A stretch of DNA of 64,000 nucleotides from Clostridium sp. 12(A) (GTDB lineage Bacteria; Bacillota; Clostridia; Lachnospirales; Lachnospiraceae), in NCBI GenBank assembly GCA_000526575.1, contig JAGI01000002.1, positions 310,001 to 374,000 on the forward strand, in the 5' to 3' direction. Below, in pieces: positions 26,059 through 35,306 of this stretch; the stretch's first letter is position 1, and every line of letters begins with the position of its first letter. The notes beneath the pieces are model-generated. The model searched no databases, was not told the DNA's origin, and saw only the letters and a list, made by a program, of their open reading frames with translations. A program made the position numbers and the translations under genes.

Positions 26059-27677
26059 AATGAATCCTGCCTGGTCTGATCGTATTTTTGTTTTGCTTTA
26101 TTTTTGCTGTCAGTAGGTCGCCCACCCTTATTGCCCTGTGGTTCAGTTATCTCACCTCGTCCACTAGATGTATATGCGGTCTGCCTACATTTGAAAATTT
26201 TCTCAAATCCCTCGTCGTTCTCTTTGGATCGCTTTGCTTTTTCGTCATTTACATCTATACCAAGTAATTCTAAGCTTGATGCTAGAGAACCATTAAATAT
26301 AGTATAAAGAGTAGAAGCTAAATCTTTTCGCATTTCAAAGCTAAGTGCTTCACTGTCAATAACTTTAATAGTGGGGCAGAATTCAACAGGGAGATTATTA
26401 TCTACAAGCACCTGTTTATACCATTTTTGCAAGATATCCTCGACTTGTTCAGAAATCATATTTATTGTTCTCATAAGCTGTGTTACGGAGATATCAGAGG
26501 TACTTACAGATTGACTACCTGAATCCATTAGAAAACTGATACCAAGAGCAGCCAGAACACGAGAACGATAATTATTGACAGTTTTTGTATCAGTAAGTTC
26601 TATTTTGGGTTCTACATATAATATTTCTTCAACTGTTGGTGGAGTAGTAACTACCACTGTGGGCTGTTTCCAAGCTGCCATAAAATTTTCGTGTGCGTAA
26701 CTCATTTCCTCAAATCCCTTTTTATTAAACTCAGGTCCCATTACTTCCCTACGAAGTTTTTGATGAATTATCTTTTTGGCTTTAGCCTTGCTATTTACCC
26801 TATCAGCATTGTCGAAAGTATCAAGCATAAGTAGATCTTTAAGAGTACGAAAGATTGGAGTAAGACCGTAACTTCGATTCATATTATTAATTCTAATCAC
26901 CCCAGTATACTTATGATTTAACTTTGCAAAGTCTTCTTTTGCTATAAAAGCATCGTATACTTCAATAGGGTAGTTTGCTTTTACCTCTTCTTCCATATTT
27001 TCGAAAAATAATGGTTTGTTTTTCTTAGTCTTTTTATATATTTTTTGAAGTCTAGACCGTAGTTCTCTTATATTTAAAAGAACTACGGGGTCTCCATCTA
27101 TATCATAGTCTCCAAATACACAAACACTGAGAGGATAATAATCAATTTTATATTTATTGTCTTCATGTCTTAAATAGCAGATATAAGTACCTTCGTCAAA
27201 GGTAGTGGGGATAGAATTACGAATAAATCTTTTGATATTAATTGTTTTATTAAACTCTGTGATAAAATTCTTGACTCGCTGAAGTTGTTCGGATTTATTT
27301 CTTCCAGATATATCCATATCATAAGACAATTTTGTTTTTGTGTTAATATTAGTGGTTATACATTCATGTGTTTTTCCAATAATACCGTCTTTATTTATTT
27401 CTTTCCGTACAATAGAATTTATAATCTGTATTTTTTTTAAATCATTCTGCGTTCCATCGGCTAACTCATCTATATATTCTGGTGTCAGTTTTTCGGACGA
27501 TGAATTACCATCTTTTAAATAGACAGAATATTTTTGGTTTGATGGATCATACTTAGCAACCGCACTGGCAAGCCATTTGTCTGTAATAGATTCTGAAGAA
27601 GTAATAATCTCCGTACCATCATTAGATGTAGAACGAATAATTACTTCGTAATCTTCTTTATTTAAATTTTCTGACAT
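26055..27677 (-). CDS. Portal protein
   Basis: 540 aa. Follows the large terminase by 15 nt and has the portal pattern: N-terminal wing, RNSIPTTFDEGTYICYLRHEDNKYKIDYYPLSV (portal core), VEPKIELTDTKTVNNYRSRVLAALGISFLMDSGSQSVSTSD in the C-terminal third and a charged tail. The LxxxLGIPxxLL-like segment (LAALGISFLM) before the QSVS motif is typical for SPP1/HK97-type portals. Forms the 12-fold ring through which DNA is packaged. Confidence 0.8.
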   Translation of the reverse strand: MSENLNKEDYEVIIRSTSNDGTEIITSSESITDKWLASAVAKYDPSNQKYSVYLKDGNSSSEKLTPEYIDELADGTQNDLKKIQIINSIVRKEINKDGIIGKTHECITTNINTKTKLSYDMDISGRNKSEQLQRVKNFITEFNKTINIKRFIRNSIPTTFDEGTYICYLRHEDNKYKIDYYPLSVCVFGDYDIDGDPVVLLNIRELRSRLQKIYKKTKKNKPLFFENMEEEVKANYPIEVYDAFIAKEDFAKLNHKYTGVIRINNMNRSYGLTPIFRTLKDLLMLDTFDNADRVNSKAKAKKIIHQKLRREVMGPEFNKKGFEEMSYAHENFMAAWKQPTVVVTTPPTVEEILYVEPKIELTDTKTVNNYRSRVLAALGISFLMDSGSQSVSTSDISVTQLMRTINMISEQVEDILQKWYKQVLVDNNLPVEFCPTIKVIDSEALSFEMRKDLASTLYTIFNGSLASSLELLGIDVNDEKAKRSKENDEGFEKIFKCRQTAYTSSGRGEITEPQGNKGGRPTDSKNKAKQKYDQTRQDSL

Positions 27678-27692
27678 TTTTCACCGTCCTTT

Positions 27693-29534
27693 CTAATCAT
27701 AAGATATTGAAGAAGAGCAGAGAGGGGCAGAAGAGTAATCAGTAGGTTGTTCATCTTGAGTAATTATTTGTCCTCGTCTTAGTTCATACAACCGATGAGC
27801 CAACATAATTAGTACATAGAACCGATCATCATGCATAGAACCCTCTTTGTCTTTTGCCAAAGCATAAGTCTTTGTTGTTTTGTCAGCATTCTCATATTTA
27901 TATATTGACGTGGTTTCAAGCTTCATTAAATCAATGTTTGCTAAAGCAGAAATTTCTTTATCAGATAGTTCATATTTCTCAATTACCTCCTCATCTGAAT
28001 CCTCTTGTTTTTTAGCCATCGATATAAATTCTTGTTTGAATTCGTATGGGAACTTTATTACACCTAAATCCATCAGCTCTATAAATTCATCAACCATCTG
28101 TGTCCTATATTTTTTAGGACTAATCAGTTTCAACTTGTCGATAGCATTAGGGTAAAGTTCCTTATATCCAGTATATATATCATGAGAAGCATCAATTAAT
28201 CCCCTATGATGCCGCCCATCATCACCAGTCCAATCATTAAGTAGACCGTCAGCATACGTTGAAACACCACCGCCTCCAGCTCCTTGGTCGATTAATAAGC
28301 AATCGATATTTTGATAATCATTATATTGCCCGTTATAAAGAGCAAGATATTTTCTGACTTCCGCTAACTGCCTGTTTGAATCTAATTTATAGCCTTTTTT
28401 ACTGGCTTTATCAAATAAATTTGCACAGTTTACAATTTCTCCAATGTACCCGTAATTTGGATCGTTGACAATATTCATAGCTCCAAGAATTGAATTGTCT
28501 AGTGTTCTGGCGGGATCTAAAGCAAGACATATAGAAGTGTTTGGTTTGTATGATAATTGTGGAAGATAAAAGCATTCATTACGTCGTACCGTACCCCATT
28601 TAATAATTTGGTTGACTCCACCATCACGAGTGGGCTGATTATAGTATTCCCTTAATGCTTTTTCTCTGTTGGCTTTCATGGCTGCATCAACCTTGTCCTG
28701 CGTTAGTAGGGCCGTATATGGTTTTCCATCCATAAATGTCTTAATGGCCGTATCACATATCATATCCACAACTATGTAATCTCTGTCGCCAGCTATCATT
28801 CGCTTGGTGAAGTTCTTATAATGCTGATAGAAAATTTTACTCATGTCATCTTGTGACGAAGCATAGACCAACTGCGTTGGGCATTTTCTTTTCAAGGTGT
28901 CAGGATTAAATCCTTTGGCAGTGGAGGTCTTGAATTCCGTATTCTGTGTCGCAAAAGCTTCACAAACTGCAATAAGTTCATCTGAAGAGAATGCCGCTTC
29001 ATCAAAGAATACCAAGGTTGCTCGACGTGATCTGTTATTATCAGGGTTTCCATTTAATGTAAATATTTCGCTACCATTGTAAAATTCTACATGGAATCCT
29101 GACTGGGCATGTCCAAAACCAGTCTTATTATTACCTGACTTTTTGGTTTCCTTTTCAACAATATCTTTGAGAGAATCAATAGATGCCGCTGTTTTACCTA
29201 TACGAAGAACAATCTCTTCAATTTTTGAAAATGTTTCTTTTGACTGATCACCAACGGAGCTTACAATATAAATTGCTTGATTTTCATACAAAATCGCTTT
29301 GAGAACCATAAAAATAGCACCCAAAAATGATTTTCCAAAGTTTCGGCTACAACACCACAAAACATGTGGTTTATTCCAACTTGCTTGCAGTATGTACTTC
29401 TGGCTATCTATGAGTTTTATACCGAGCAAATCTTCACATGCAATACAGGGGTTTCGTCTATAATAAGCAATACTTTTAGCGTCTAACTCACAGATACGCT
29501 TTTTTCTCTCTGATATTAATTTATGATAAGCCAT
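27693..29534 (-). CDS. terL: Terminase large subunit
   Basis: 613 aa from ATG 29534 (MAYHKLISERKK), overlapping the preceding gene by 14 nt. ATPase: Walker A WCCSRNFGKSFLG (about residue 60-72), Walker B TLVFFDEAAF (about 165-175). Nuclease: SICLALDPARTLDNS and DCLLIDQGAGGGG (first acidic residues), and KEGSMHDDRFYVLIMLAH near the end (conserved HDD motif). Pumps and cuts phage DNA. Length is normal. Confidence 0.93.
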   Translation of the reverse strand: MAYHKLISERKKRICELDAKSIAYYRRNPCIACEDLLGIKLIDSQKYILQASWNKPHVLWCCSRNFGKSFLGAIFMVLKAILYENQAIYIVSSVGDQSKETFSKIEEIVLRIGKTAASIDSLKDIVEKETKKSGNNKTGFGHAQSGFHVEFYNGSEIFTLNGNPDNNRSRRATLVFFDEAAFSSDELIAVCEAFATQNTEFKTSTAKGFNPDTLKRKCPTQLVYASSQDDMSKIFYQHYKNFTKRMIAGDRDYIVVDMICDTAIKTFMDGKPYTALLTQDKVDAAMKANREKALREYYNQPTRDGGVNQIIKWGTVRRNECFYLPQLSYKPNTSICLALDPARTLDNSILGAMNIVNDPNYGYIGEIVNCANLFDKASKKGYKLDSNRQLAEVRKYLALYNGQYNDYQNIDCLLIDQGAGGGGVSTYADGLLNDWTGDDGRHHRGLIDASHDIYTGYKELYPNAIDKLKLISPKKYRTQMVDEFIELMDLGVIKFPYEFKQEFISMAKKQEDSDEEVIEKYELSDKEISALANIDLMKLETTSIYKYENADKTTKTYALAKDKEGSMHDDRFYVLIMLAHRLYELRRGQIITQDEQPTDYSSAPLCSSSISYD

Positions 29535-30624
29535 CGTCGACACCGTCCTCTACAGTGGACAATTGCGATTTTAGCTCGTCAACCTGTATAAGTAATTGAC
29601 GCACTTGTTCTTTTTTGTCGTCTAATTCTTTATATAAATCGTCTATGAGTTTTATTTGTATCTCGTATACCTCTTTTTTGTCGTTTTCATCAAATAGACA
29701 ATGATCCAAAAGTGCCTTTTGAGATACTGAAATTGCCCACTGTGTTCCATCCCCGCTTAGTTGATCATAATAATCAGCTTCTGCTTTGTCGAAATGCTTT
29801 TCTCGTAAATCGCGCATTAAATATGTCAATGTCGATTTGCCCACATCTTTATTAGATCTGTTTTTTACAGAAATCTCATTTTCTTTTGCGATTTTATCAT
29901 TGCTAGCAACAAGATCTTTTTTTATAATATTAAGAGTCTTGATATCGTTAGCATCTTTAACAGGATCTAAATTTGCAATTCGCTTATCACAAACATGAAT
30001 CTGTTTATTGTTATTGACGATTTGCAATATTTGAGAAAGTTTGTAAGCATCTTCAGCGGAGTCCTCATCTTCTAAATATGGTGCAAGCTGATTAAATAAG
30101 AAGCGTCTGTCTTCTTCTGGATAATCTTCAAATGGATCGTATCCAATAAGTTCAATGGCGTAATCTCTATTTTGCTTATCTTGCTTAGACCATTTAACTT
30201 CTTTGTCTTGATCAAGTTCAATGGAAGTTTTAGCTATTTCACCTGCTAAAATTGATTGTGAAAAGTCTTGGTATTGATATTGCCGTCCGTTAATCTGACG
30301 CATATAAAGTCCCATACTAAAGTTGTTATTGGCTTTTATAATACTATCAAAAAGAGAGTAATAGTATGGAATATCAAGTTTATAACACATGAATATACAT
30401 GCTGACTTAGTGTCGTATTTTTTCTCGTAATATGAAAAAAGTTCATTTACACAGTCTTTGCAGATGTGTGTAAATTTTGAGTTTTTTGTAAAAGACTCCG
30501 ACCATGGAGATTTATAAAATTTACCAACCGGATTCTCATAACTTTTTCCGCAACGTAGGCACGTATAAACGTGAGAATCGTCAAAGTTATCAGTCAAGTC
30601 AGCAACTTTGGGTTTTCTTGCCAT
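29521..30624 (-). CDS. Terminase small subunit-like zinc-finger protein
   Basis: 367 aa. N-terminal zinc ribbon CLRCG...CKDCV (about 19-60), a helical middle, and a C-terminal coiled coil (IKLIDDLYKELDDKKEQVRQLLIQVDELKSQL). Directly upstream of terL with overlapping reading frames, the usual place of the DNA-recognition subunit. Longer than common TerS, but zinc-ribbon proteins of this size sit here in several Clostridia phages (recollection, not checked). AGGAGGTATTGTAA before ATG. Confidence 0.6.
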   Translation of the reverse strand: MARKPKVADLTDNFDDSHVYTCLRCGKSYENPVGKFYKSPWSESFTKNSKFTHICKDCVNELFSYYEKKYDTKSACIFMCYKLDIPYYYSLFDSIIKANNNFSMGLYMRQINGRQYQYQDFSQSILAGEIAKTSIELDQDKEVKWSKQDKQNRDYAIELIGYDPFEDYPEEDRRFLFNQLAPYLEDEDSAEDAYKLSQILQIVNNNKQIHVCDKRIANLDPVKDANDIKTLNIIKKDLVASNDKIAKENEISVKNRSNKDVGKSTLTYLMRDLREKHFDKAEADYYDQLSGDGTQWAISVSQKALLDHCLFDENDKKEVYEIQIKLIDDLYKELDDKKEQVRQLLIQVDELKSQLSTVEDGVDDGLS

Positions 30625-30650
30625 TTACAATACCTCCTTTGCTGTTTGTA

Positions 30651-30687
30651 TTAAAATAAGCACTCACCGCGAGAGCAGTAGTGCTTG
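30651..30687 (-). terminator. Intrinsic terminator of the lysin operon
   Basis: Minus strand AAGCACT...AGTGCTT with an inner GC-rich loop, followed by ATTTTAAT. Lies between the lysin group and the terminase group. Confidence 0.65.
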
Positions 30688-30782
30688 TTATAGTTCCTAT
30701 ATTTGATTTTCAAATGAAAGTGCAGACTCAACCATAAAACAGGAGAGGTTAGAAAGTATACCACTCACAATGTAATATTTAC

Positions 30783-31022
30783 TTAGATTTTCTTCCATCC
30801 AAAAGAAAATAGCATATAAATTAGGACGTTTTCATTTTCATTTCCTACGCAACAGGTGCTACCCATAGGAGGATATACGTCAAAGTGTGGATCTCCACTA
30901 AATGGTCCACTAGCTTTACGTTTAGTTGTTGGAAGATATTCAATTTCCTCCTCTGTGTCTATAACAAATTCACATAGGCTTACATTTGGTTTATCGCCAA
31001 ATCTTAATAATGTTCCTGCCAT
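30783..31022 (-). CDS. Small protein in lysin operon
   Basis: 79 aa: MAGTLLRFGDKPNVSLCEFVIDTEEEIEYLPTT..., then PFSGDPHFDVYPPMGSTCCVGNENEN. The two cysteines (CC) and the GDP.F pattern look conserved, beta-rich. Starts 8 nt after the gene upstream with AAGGAGATTTATG. Possibly a virion or baseplate-associated small protein; unknown. Confidence 0.6.
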   Translation of the reverse strand: MAGTLLRFGDKPNVSLCEFVIDTEEEIEYLPTTKRKASGPFSGDPHFDVYPPMGSTCCVGNENENVLIYMLFSFGWKKI

Positions 31023-31030
31023 AAATCTCC

Positions 31031-31240
31031 TTAATTAAAAACGAGATCGCTAGTAAAAGCAATCTCTGTAACAACTTTAAGTTTTGTGATTGGAATTGTT
31101 TTCATTAATTCTTTTAATTTTGTCTCAACATCATCAAGAACAGTAGAAGAGAAGTCGGTAGTAGAAGTTTCATCGACCTTTACAAAAGACCAATATTCAT
31201 ATGCTCCATTTGACGTAGATGTCATAATTTTGTATGTCAT
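31031..31240 (-). CDS. Small protein downstream of lysin
   Basis: 69 aa, begins MTYKIMTSTSNGAYEYWSFVK, contains a helix (LDDVETKLKELMKTIPITKL). Its ATG overlaps the lysin stop (4 nt), so it is translationally coupled to it. Unknown function, may modulate lysis. Confidence 0.6.
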   Translation of the reverse strand: MTYKIMTSTSNGAYEYWSFVKVDETSTTDFSSTVLDDVETKLKELMKTIPITKLKVVTEIAFTSDLVFN

Positions 31241-32118
31241 GTTGTGCTCCCGTCTGATAACCCTTTATAATCTAGGGCTCCGTCCTTCAAAGTTGAAAGT
31301 ACAATTTCACCAGTCACCATCTTGCCCTCAGCGTCTACGGCATAGATTTTGCCAGAGTTTTCTACTAACTGAGATGTGCACAAAGCTCCATCTGGGCCTA
31401 AATAATACCATGCACCCTTATGTTTATACCATGTATTTTTAATCATGTTACCGGCACCATCAAACCAGTACCATTTTCCATCTGCTTTTACCCAATCATT
31501 ACAGACAGGTAGCCCAGTATCACCATTATAATATCTCCAGTTGTCACCTTCTTGCTGCCAACTGAATTTCTTTGAGGGAGCATTAATTAAAGCCGATCTA
31601 AAATTACTCCATGTATTCTGTGTGTGATTGTAAACATATGGATTAGGACAAATTTTCCCGGTAACGTCGTAATGTCTAATTACACGATCAATTGGGATAT
31701 TATATAGGTTCATTAAATATCTGGTCAGCTCAATGGTTGATTCAATGGTGGAATCTTCAAAGTACCAGTCCCTAGAATCGGCTGCTTTAGAATTACTATT
31801 TCTTACGCACATTTCAATGTTAATACAGTTTGCATTTTTAGCAATTCCGTACAGTGATCCACCTCCAGTAGATAATTTTGAACCTCCAACAGCCCAACAG
31901 TATCTTGCGATAGGATCTGGATTATACAGCCAGACATCTCCGGAGAATCCTACAAAAAAATCAGCAGAAGCATCTGTTGTTGTCCTCTGATTATAGTAAT
32001 TTATGTTTGCCTTGGCGTCACCAGTGGCACCGACGTAATGTATAACTATGTATTCAATTTTTCCAGGGCGCACAGATGTATTGTGTGTTCCGAAATTTGG
32101 ATTTCGATTTATATTCAT
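31237..32118 (-). CDS. Endolysin: N-acetylmuramoyl-L-alanine amidase with cell-wall-binding repeats
   Basis: 293 aa. N-terminal amidase_2 domain with zinc ligands H27 (EYIVIHYVG), H149 (VIRHYDVTG) and C157 (KICPNPY). From about 186 onward, aromatic choline-binding-type repeats (WRYYNGDTGLPVCNDWVKADGKW, WYWFDGAGNM, WYYLGPDGAL). Cuts the amide bond between muramic acid and the peptide in the host wall. No signal peptide, so it needs the holin (17.4-17.8 kb). AGGAGTAAAATAAAC before ATG; a folded leader RNA lies upstream. Confidence 0.92.
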   Translation of the reverse strand: MNINRNPNFGTHNTSVRPGKIEYIVIHYVGATGDAKANINYYNQRTTTDASADFFVGFSGDVWLYNPDPIARYCWAVGGSKLSTGGGSLYGIAKNANCINIEMCVRNSNSKAADSRDWYFEDSTIESTIELTRYLMNLYNIPIDRVIRHYDVTGKICPNPYVYNHTQNTWSNFRSALINAPSKKFSWQQEGDNWRYYNGDTGLPVCNDWVKADGKWYWFDGAGNMIKNTWYKHKGAWYYLGPDGALCTSQLVENSGKIYAVDAEGKMVTGEIVLSTLKDGALDYKGLSDGSTT

Positions 32119-32187
32119 GTTTATTTTACTCCTTTCAATAAGATAGGAGAGTTGTTTGCTCTTCTTTAATTGGTTTAGGATTTTCCG

Positions 32188-32242
32188 TTCCTATGGCATA
32201 GGTTTAAGTCTCTATACCGACTTAAATTGAATCTGATAGGAA
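32188..32242 (-). promoter_or_regulatory. Folded leader RNA upstream of endolysin
   Basis: Minus strand: TTCCTAT/ATAGGAA (7 bp) encloses a perfect 8-bp hairpin TTTAAGTC/GACTTAAA (32203-32226). An alternative hairpin CCTAT-GCC-ATAGG competes with the outer stem, a switch-like layout. No known riboswitch class recognised. Confidence 0.4.
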
Positions 32243-32243
32243 T

Positions 32244-32399
32244 TTAATCGTTAAATACTAATTCGTATTCGCCACCACATTCGCATATATCATCTTTGGT
32301 GCATACACACCAATTTTTATTGCTTTGCTCTTTGTTTCCAGTAAATTTTTTCCCGCACTCTTTACATGCGAAATTTAATGGTTCTTTACGTTTTTTCAC
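32244..32399 (-). CDS. Small zinc-ribbon protein
   Basis: 51 aa from GTG 32399, 7 nt after AAGGAGTA. CKECGKKFTG, then CVCTKDDICECGG, giving three CxC or CxxC pairs in 30 residues; acidic tail EYELVFND. Between integrase and lysin. Likely nucleic-acid or protein binding; function unknown. Confidence 0.65.
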   Translation of the reverse strand: MKKRKEPLNFACKECGKKFTGNKEQSNKNWCVCTKDDICECGGEYELVFND

Positions 32400-32445
32400 T
32401 TATGTACTCCTTTTTATTTATTGGGTAATCAATGAAAGGCGGATT

Positions 32446-33477
32446 CTATATAAATGCTTCGTCTGATTCGTCAGACTCATCGTTTTTTATGATATAGTGA
32501 TTTTTTGTGGTCGTTACATCATTATGACCTAATAATTTCTGCGCTACCTCTGCTGATTTATGCTCGTAAACCACTAAATTTGTAGCTCTTGACTCTCTAA
32601 ATAAATGAGGATGCACCCGGCGACCAACAATCTCGGCAAATAAATCTGAACACCACCCATTAAATGTAGATTCAGATACTTGCCTAACTGTTCCTGTTTT
32701 CTTCACCTTAATAACAAACATATATGGATTGTTGTCGTCTCCGCGTATTTCGAGCCATTTATTGAAAACTTCCATCACTTCTTGTCCGAATTTTAATTTT
32801 CTAGGCTTCCCAATAACAGAGGCTCCTTTACAACGTATAGTATGAGTTAAATATCTTTTAGATATAGCCTTTTGCTCATTACCATCCTCATCAATTACAG
32901 TAATTTCTTTTTCTGTTGCAGGATAATTCACAACTTCCTTTAAAAGCTGCCTTGCTTCAGCTCTACGGCAACCTGTGGAATATGAAAACATAAGATAAGC
33001 TAATTTCTCCCATTCTTCACGTTTCTCAAGTTCTTCACAGAGGTTGATATATTCGTCAGGTGTTAGTGGCTCCTTTGGGTGCACGTAACCAGTCTTGACC
33101 ACCTTCATCTCTTTTGTGACGAAAGATCTGAATGTAGGATATTCTTCTTCATACATCATCATTATGTAGTTACATATATTGCTCACCGCTGATTTCTTAA
33201 ATTTGATTGCAGAATCGGATAACCCTCGGTTTGTCAACCAGTTCAGATATCTAACAAATTCCTTTTTCTTAATATCCAAGCAACTTTTATTTTTAAGATT
33301 ATCTTTAACCCAATAAAAGAATATTTTAAGTGCTGATTCATACCCGATTTTTGATTTTACCGACAATTCGGCTTGATTTTCCAGATACTCCTTTACCATT
33401 TCTCTGTTAAATTCATTTACCTCTTTCCACATCTCGTCGGTTACGTCGTCACTTCTTTTTGCAATTTTGGTTTCCAT
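32446..33477 (-). CDS. int: Tyrosine recombinase (phage integrase)
   Basis: 343 aa. SAM-like core-binding domain (about 25-115) and catalytic domain with R171 (STGCRRAEARQLL), HLFR (H291, R294), LLGH (H318) and nucleophile Y328 (TTTKNHYII). Such enzymes integrate or excise phages or resolve multimers. Located between lysin and HU genes, so a nearby attP is expected; I could not identify it. Acidic C-terminal tail NDESDESDEAF is unusual. Confidence 0.92.
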   Translation of the reverse strand: METKIAKRSDDVTDEMWKEVNEFNREMVKEYLENQAELSVKSKIGYESALKIFFYWVKDNLKNKSCLDIKKKEFVRYLNWLTNRGLSDSAIKFKKSAVSNICNYIMMMYEEEYPTFRSFVTKEMKVVKTGYVHPKEPLTPDEYINLCEELEKREEWEKLAYLMFSYSTGCRRAEARQLLKEVVNYPATEKEITVIDEDGNEQKAISKRYLTHTIRCKGASVIGKPRKLKFGQEVMEVFNKWLEIRGDDNNPYMFVIKVKKTGTVRQVSESTFNGWCSDLFAEIVGRRVHPHLFRESRATNLVVYEHKSAEVAQKLLGHNDVTTTKNHYIIKNDESDESDEAFI

Positions 33478-33501
33478 ACATTCATCACTTCCCCTCTTTA
33501 T

Positions 33502-33539
33502 TAATAAAAATAAGCCCGTATCCTTTGACAGATACGAAC
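33502..33539 (-). terminator. Intrinsic terminator
   Basis: Minus strand CGTATC-loop-GATACG extended to GTTCGTATC/GATACGGGC, then TTATTTTTA; after the 47-aa gene and before the integrase gene. Confidence 0.65.
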
Positions 33540-33549
33540 CTTCATATAA

Positions 33550-33693
33550 TCAATCTAGCTTTTCTAACAATGTTTCAATAGTCATCACTTCACCGATAGA
33601 TACGCATTTATCTTGGCATGCTTCCAGTGCCTCTTTCAAAATTGAAATCTCATCGTCCGTAAGATCGATGGTCTTTGTTGCAATATTATACAT
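33550..33693 (-). CDS. Small helical protein
   Basis: 47 aa: MYNIATKTIDLTDDEISILKEALEACQ..., ending IETLLEKLD. AGGTGGTGAAAAAA precedes ATG. Acidic, likely a two-helix protein; unknown function. Located between HU and integrase genes. Confidence 0.6.
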   Translation of the reverse strand: MYNIATKTIDLTDDEISILKEALEACQDKCVSIGEVMTIETLLEKLD

Positions 33694-33708
33694 TTTTTTC
33701 ACCACCTA

Positions 33709-33990
33709 TTAGATTTCTTTTACATTACTTGAAACCTTAAAGCGGATTTCATCATGTTCAGGTGTAGTCCAGGTAGATCCCTTTTTATCTCCAAGCTGTA
33801 CAATTCCGGTTCTTTCGCTAACATGCTTAACAGAAAATGCTCCAAGTCCTGGTAATGTAACTTTTTCATCTTTATCAGAAGTTAAAGTTTCTTTTACCAC
33901 ATTTGCATATGCTGCTAAAACATCATCAACATTTTTCTGAGATAATTCGGTAGTTTCTGCAATATTCTTTAATACGTCTGTCTTGTTCAT
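33709..33990 (-). CDS. HU/IHF-family DNA-binding protein
   Basis: 93 aa. Complete HU fold: MNKTDVLKNIAETTELSQKNVDDVLAAYANVV..., LPGLGAFSVKHVSERTGI, then a short arm and FKVSSNVKEI. Bends DNA. Possible partner of the integrase or a genome-compaction protein. AGGAGATTTATTTT precedes ATG. Confidence 0.92.
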   Translation of the reverse strand: MNKTDVLKNIAETTELSQKNVDDVLAAYANVVKETLTSDKDEKVTLPGLGAFSVKHVSERTGIVQLGDKKGSTWTTPEHDEIRFKVSSNVKEI

Positions 33991-34024
33991 AAAATAAATC
34001 TCCTTATAATTTTAATTTTTAGCA

Positions 34025-34054
34025 AATAAAATAGAAGAGTAATAAGTACTCTTC
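34025..34054 (-). terminator. Intrinsic terminator
   Basis: Minus strand GAAGAGTA-CTTAT-TACTCTTC followed by TATTTTATT; between phosphoesterase and HU genes. Confidence 0.75.
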
Positions 34055-34089
34055 CGGTTCAAGTGTTGTGCAACTGATTTAATAAGTAT

Positions 34090-35289
34090 CTAATCTAATT
34101 GAATATCGCACAAAGCCTTTATTTTTTTATTTTCAGTGACGACAGTGACTGTTTGCTCTGGTGCGCCTACAAAGCGCCCATCAATTGCATAAGAGTCCAT
34201 ACCATCGCAACAACCAGATTGAATCACTTTTACTTCGTCAACGGTAGTTAATCCATTTGTATGCCTGTGTCCCAGAAAGCATAAATCTGGCAAAGGATAT
34301 TTAGATCTTCTTGCTAATTTAGTCATATTGTAAACTACAGTTTTAGCGCTATCTTTATCGCCGTGACTTGCATAAACATTCCAACCTCTTACGTTAAATG
34401 TTGCAATATTAACATCTAACGTGTTATTTTCAATAAGCACATTCTTAACATTCTTAAAATCTTTGAGAAGTACATATGGAATTAGTAAGTCAAAATTTTC
34501 CCCACGAGCCGATTCTTCTTTATTAGCCGTTGATCTTGAATGATTTCCTGGTGTTGTATATACAAATACATTAGAAAAGGCATATCGCAATTCGTCGATG
34601 AAGTGTCCGATGACATCAGATACCATTTTTATCTGTTCAATAATATTTTCTTTAGATTCAAGCCTTGCATTAGTATGAATAAGTCCATGAATCATATCGC
34701 CACCCAATATAACATAGGCATTTTGGGAATTGTAGGTAGCCCTAATATCGAATATTTCATCAAGGTATTTCTTTAATCGTGCCTGCAAAACTTCAAAATT
34801 AAATGTATTGAGTGGACTTACAATATCAACCCCCACATGAACGTCAGTGAGATGAATGATCATATCCGTATCACTATCAATAACAGGAGAGGGCGAGTAT
34901 TCAAATATAACTGGCTCATATTTTTCAATTGCCCTTTTTACTATATTAAATAATTCCTCTCGTCTGCTTTGTTCTCGTAATATTTTATTAAGACTGGTAC
35001 GCTCATCATAGAGCTTTTGTTTTTCCTTTTGGAGTTCCTGTCTCTGAATCTGTAGTTCTTTCATATGTTTATCAGAGTCACAAGATTCAGATTTTGCATC
35101 TCCATACCCCTCCAGATAACTCTTCATATGTTTCCGGTGAGCAGATTCGTCATAGCACACTCCAAAAGCTTCGTTACACAATCTCCCAATCTCAGGATTA
35201 CTTAGCCCGTAGAGATCTTTATTCTTATACAATCTTATCCGGTAAGCCTTTGGTTCTTCGTTTGGCTGTCTTAATGCCTTACTATTTAT
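34090..35289 (-). CDS. Calcineurin-like metallophosphoesterase (SbcD/Mre11-like), AUA start
   Basis: 399 aa if started at AUA 35289, 8 nt after AAAGGTGG; the frame there reads INSKALRQPNEEPKAYRIRLYKNKDLYGLSNPEIGRL. A TTG at 35232 (19 codons later) has no ribosome site. N-terminal part is helix-turn-helix-like plus coiled coil (about 55-110). Phosphoesterase motifs: IIHLTDVHVG, YVILGGDMIHG, YTTPGNHSRS, YASHGDKDS and CFLGHRHTN, giving the full metal-binding set. Likely a nuclease/phosphatase in DNA replication or repair. Confidence 0.85.
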   Translation of the reverse strand: MNSKALRQPNEEPKAYRIRLYKNKDLYGLSNPEIGRLCNEAFGVCYDESAHRKHMKSYLEGYGDAKSESCDSDKHMKELQIQRQELQKEKQKLYDERTSLNKILREQSRREELFNIVKRAIEKYEPVIFEYSPSPVIDSDTDMIIHLTDVHVGVDIVSPLNTFNFEVLQARLKKYLDEIFDIRATYNSQNAYVILGGDMIHGLIHTNARLESKENIIEQIKMVSDVIGHFIDELRYAFSNVFVYTTPGNHSRSTANKEESARGENFDLLIPYVLLKDFKNVKNVLIENNTLDVNIATFNVRGWNVYASHGDKDSAKTVVYNMTKLARRSKYPLPDLCFLGHRHTNGLTTVDEVKVIQSGCCDGMDSYAIDGRFVGAPEQTVTVVTENKKIKALCDIQLD

Positions 35290-35306
35290 ACGTCAGCCCA
35301 CCTTTC

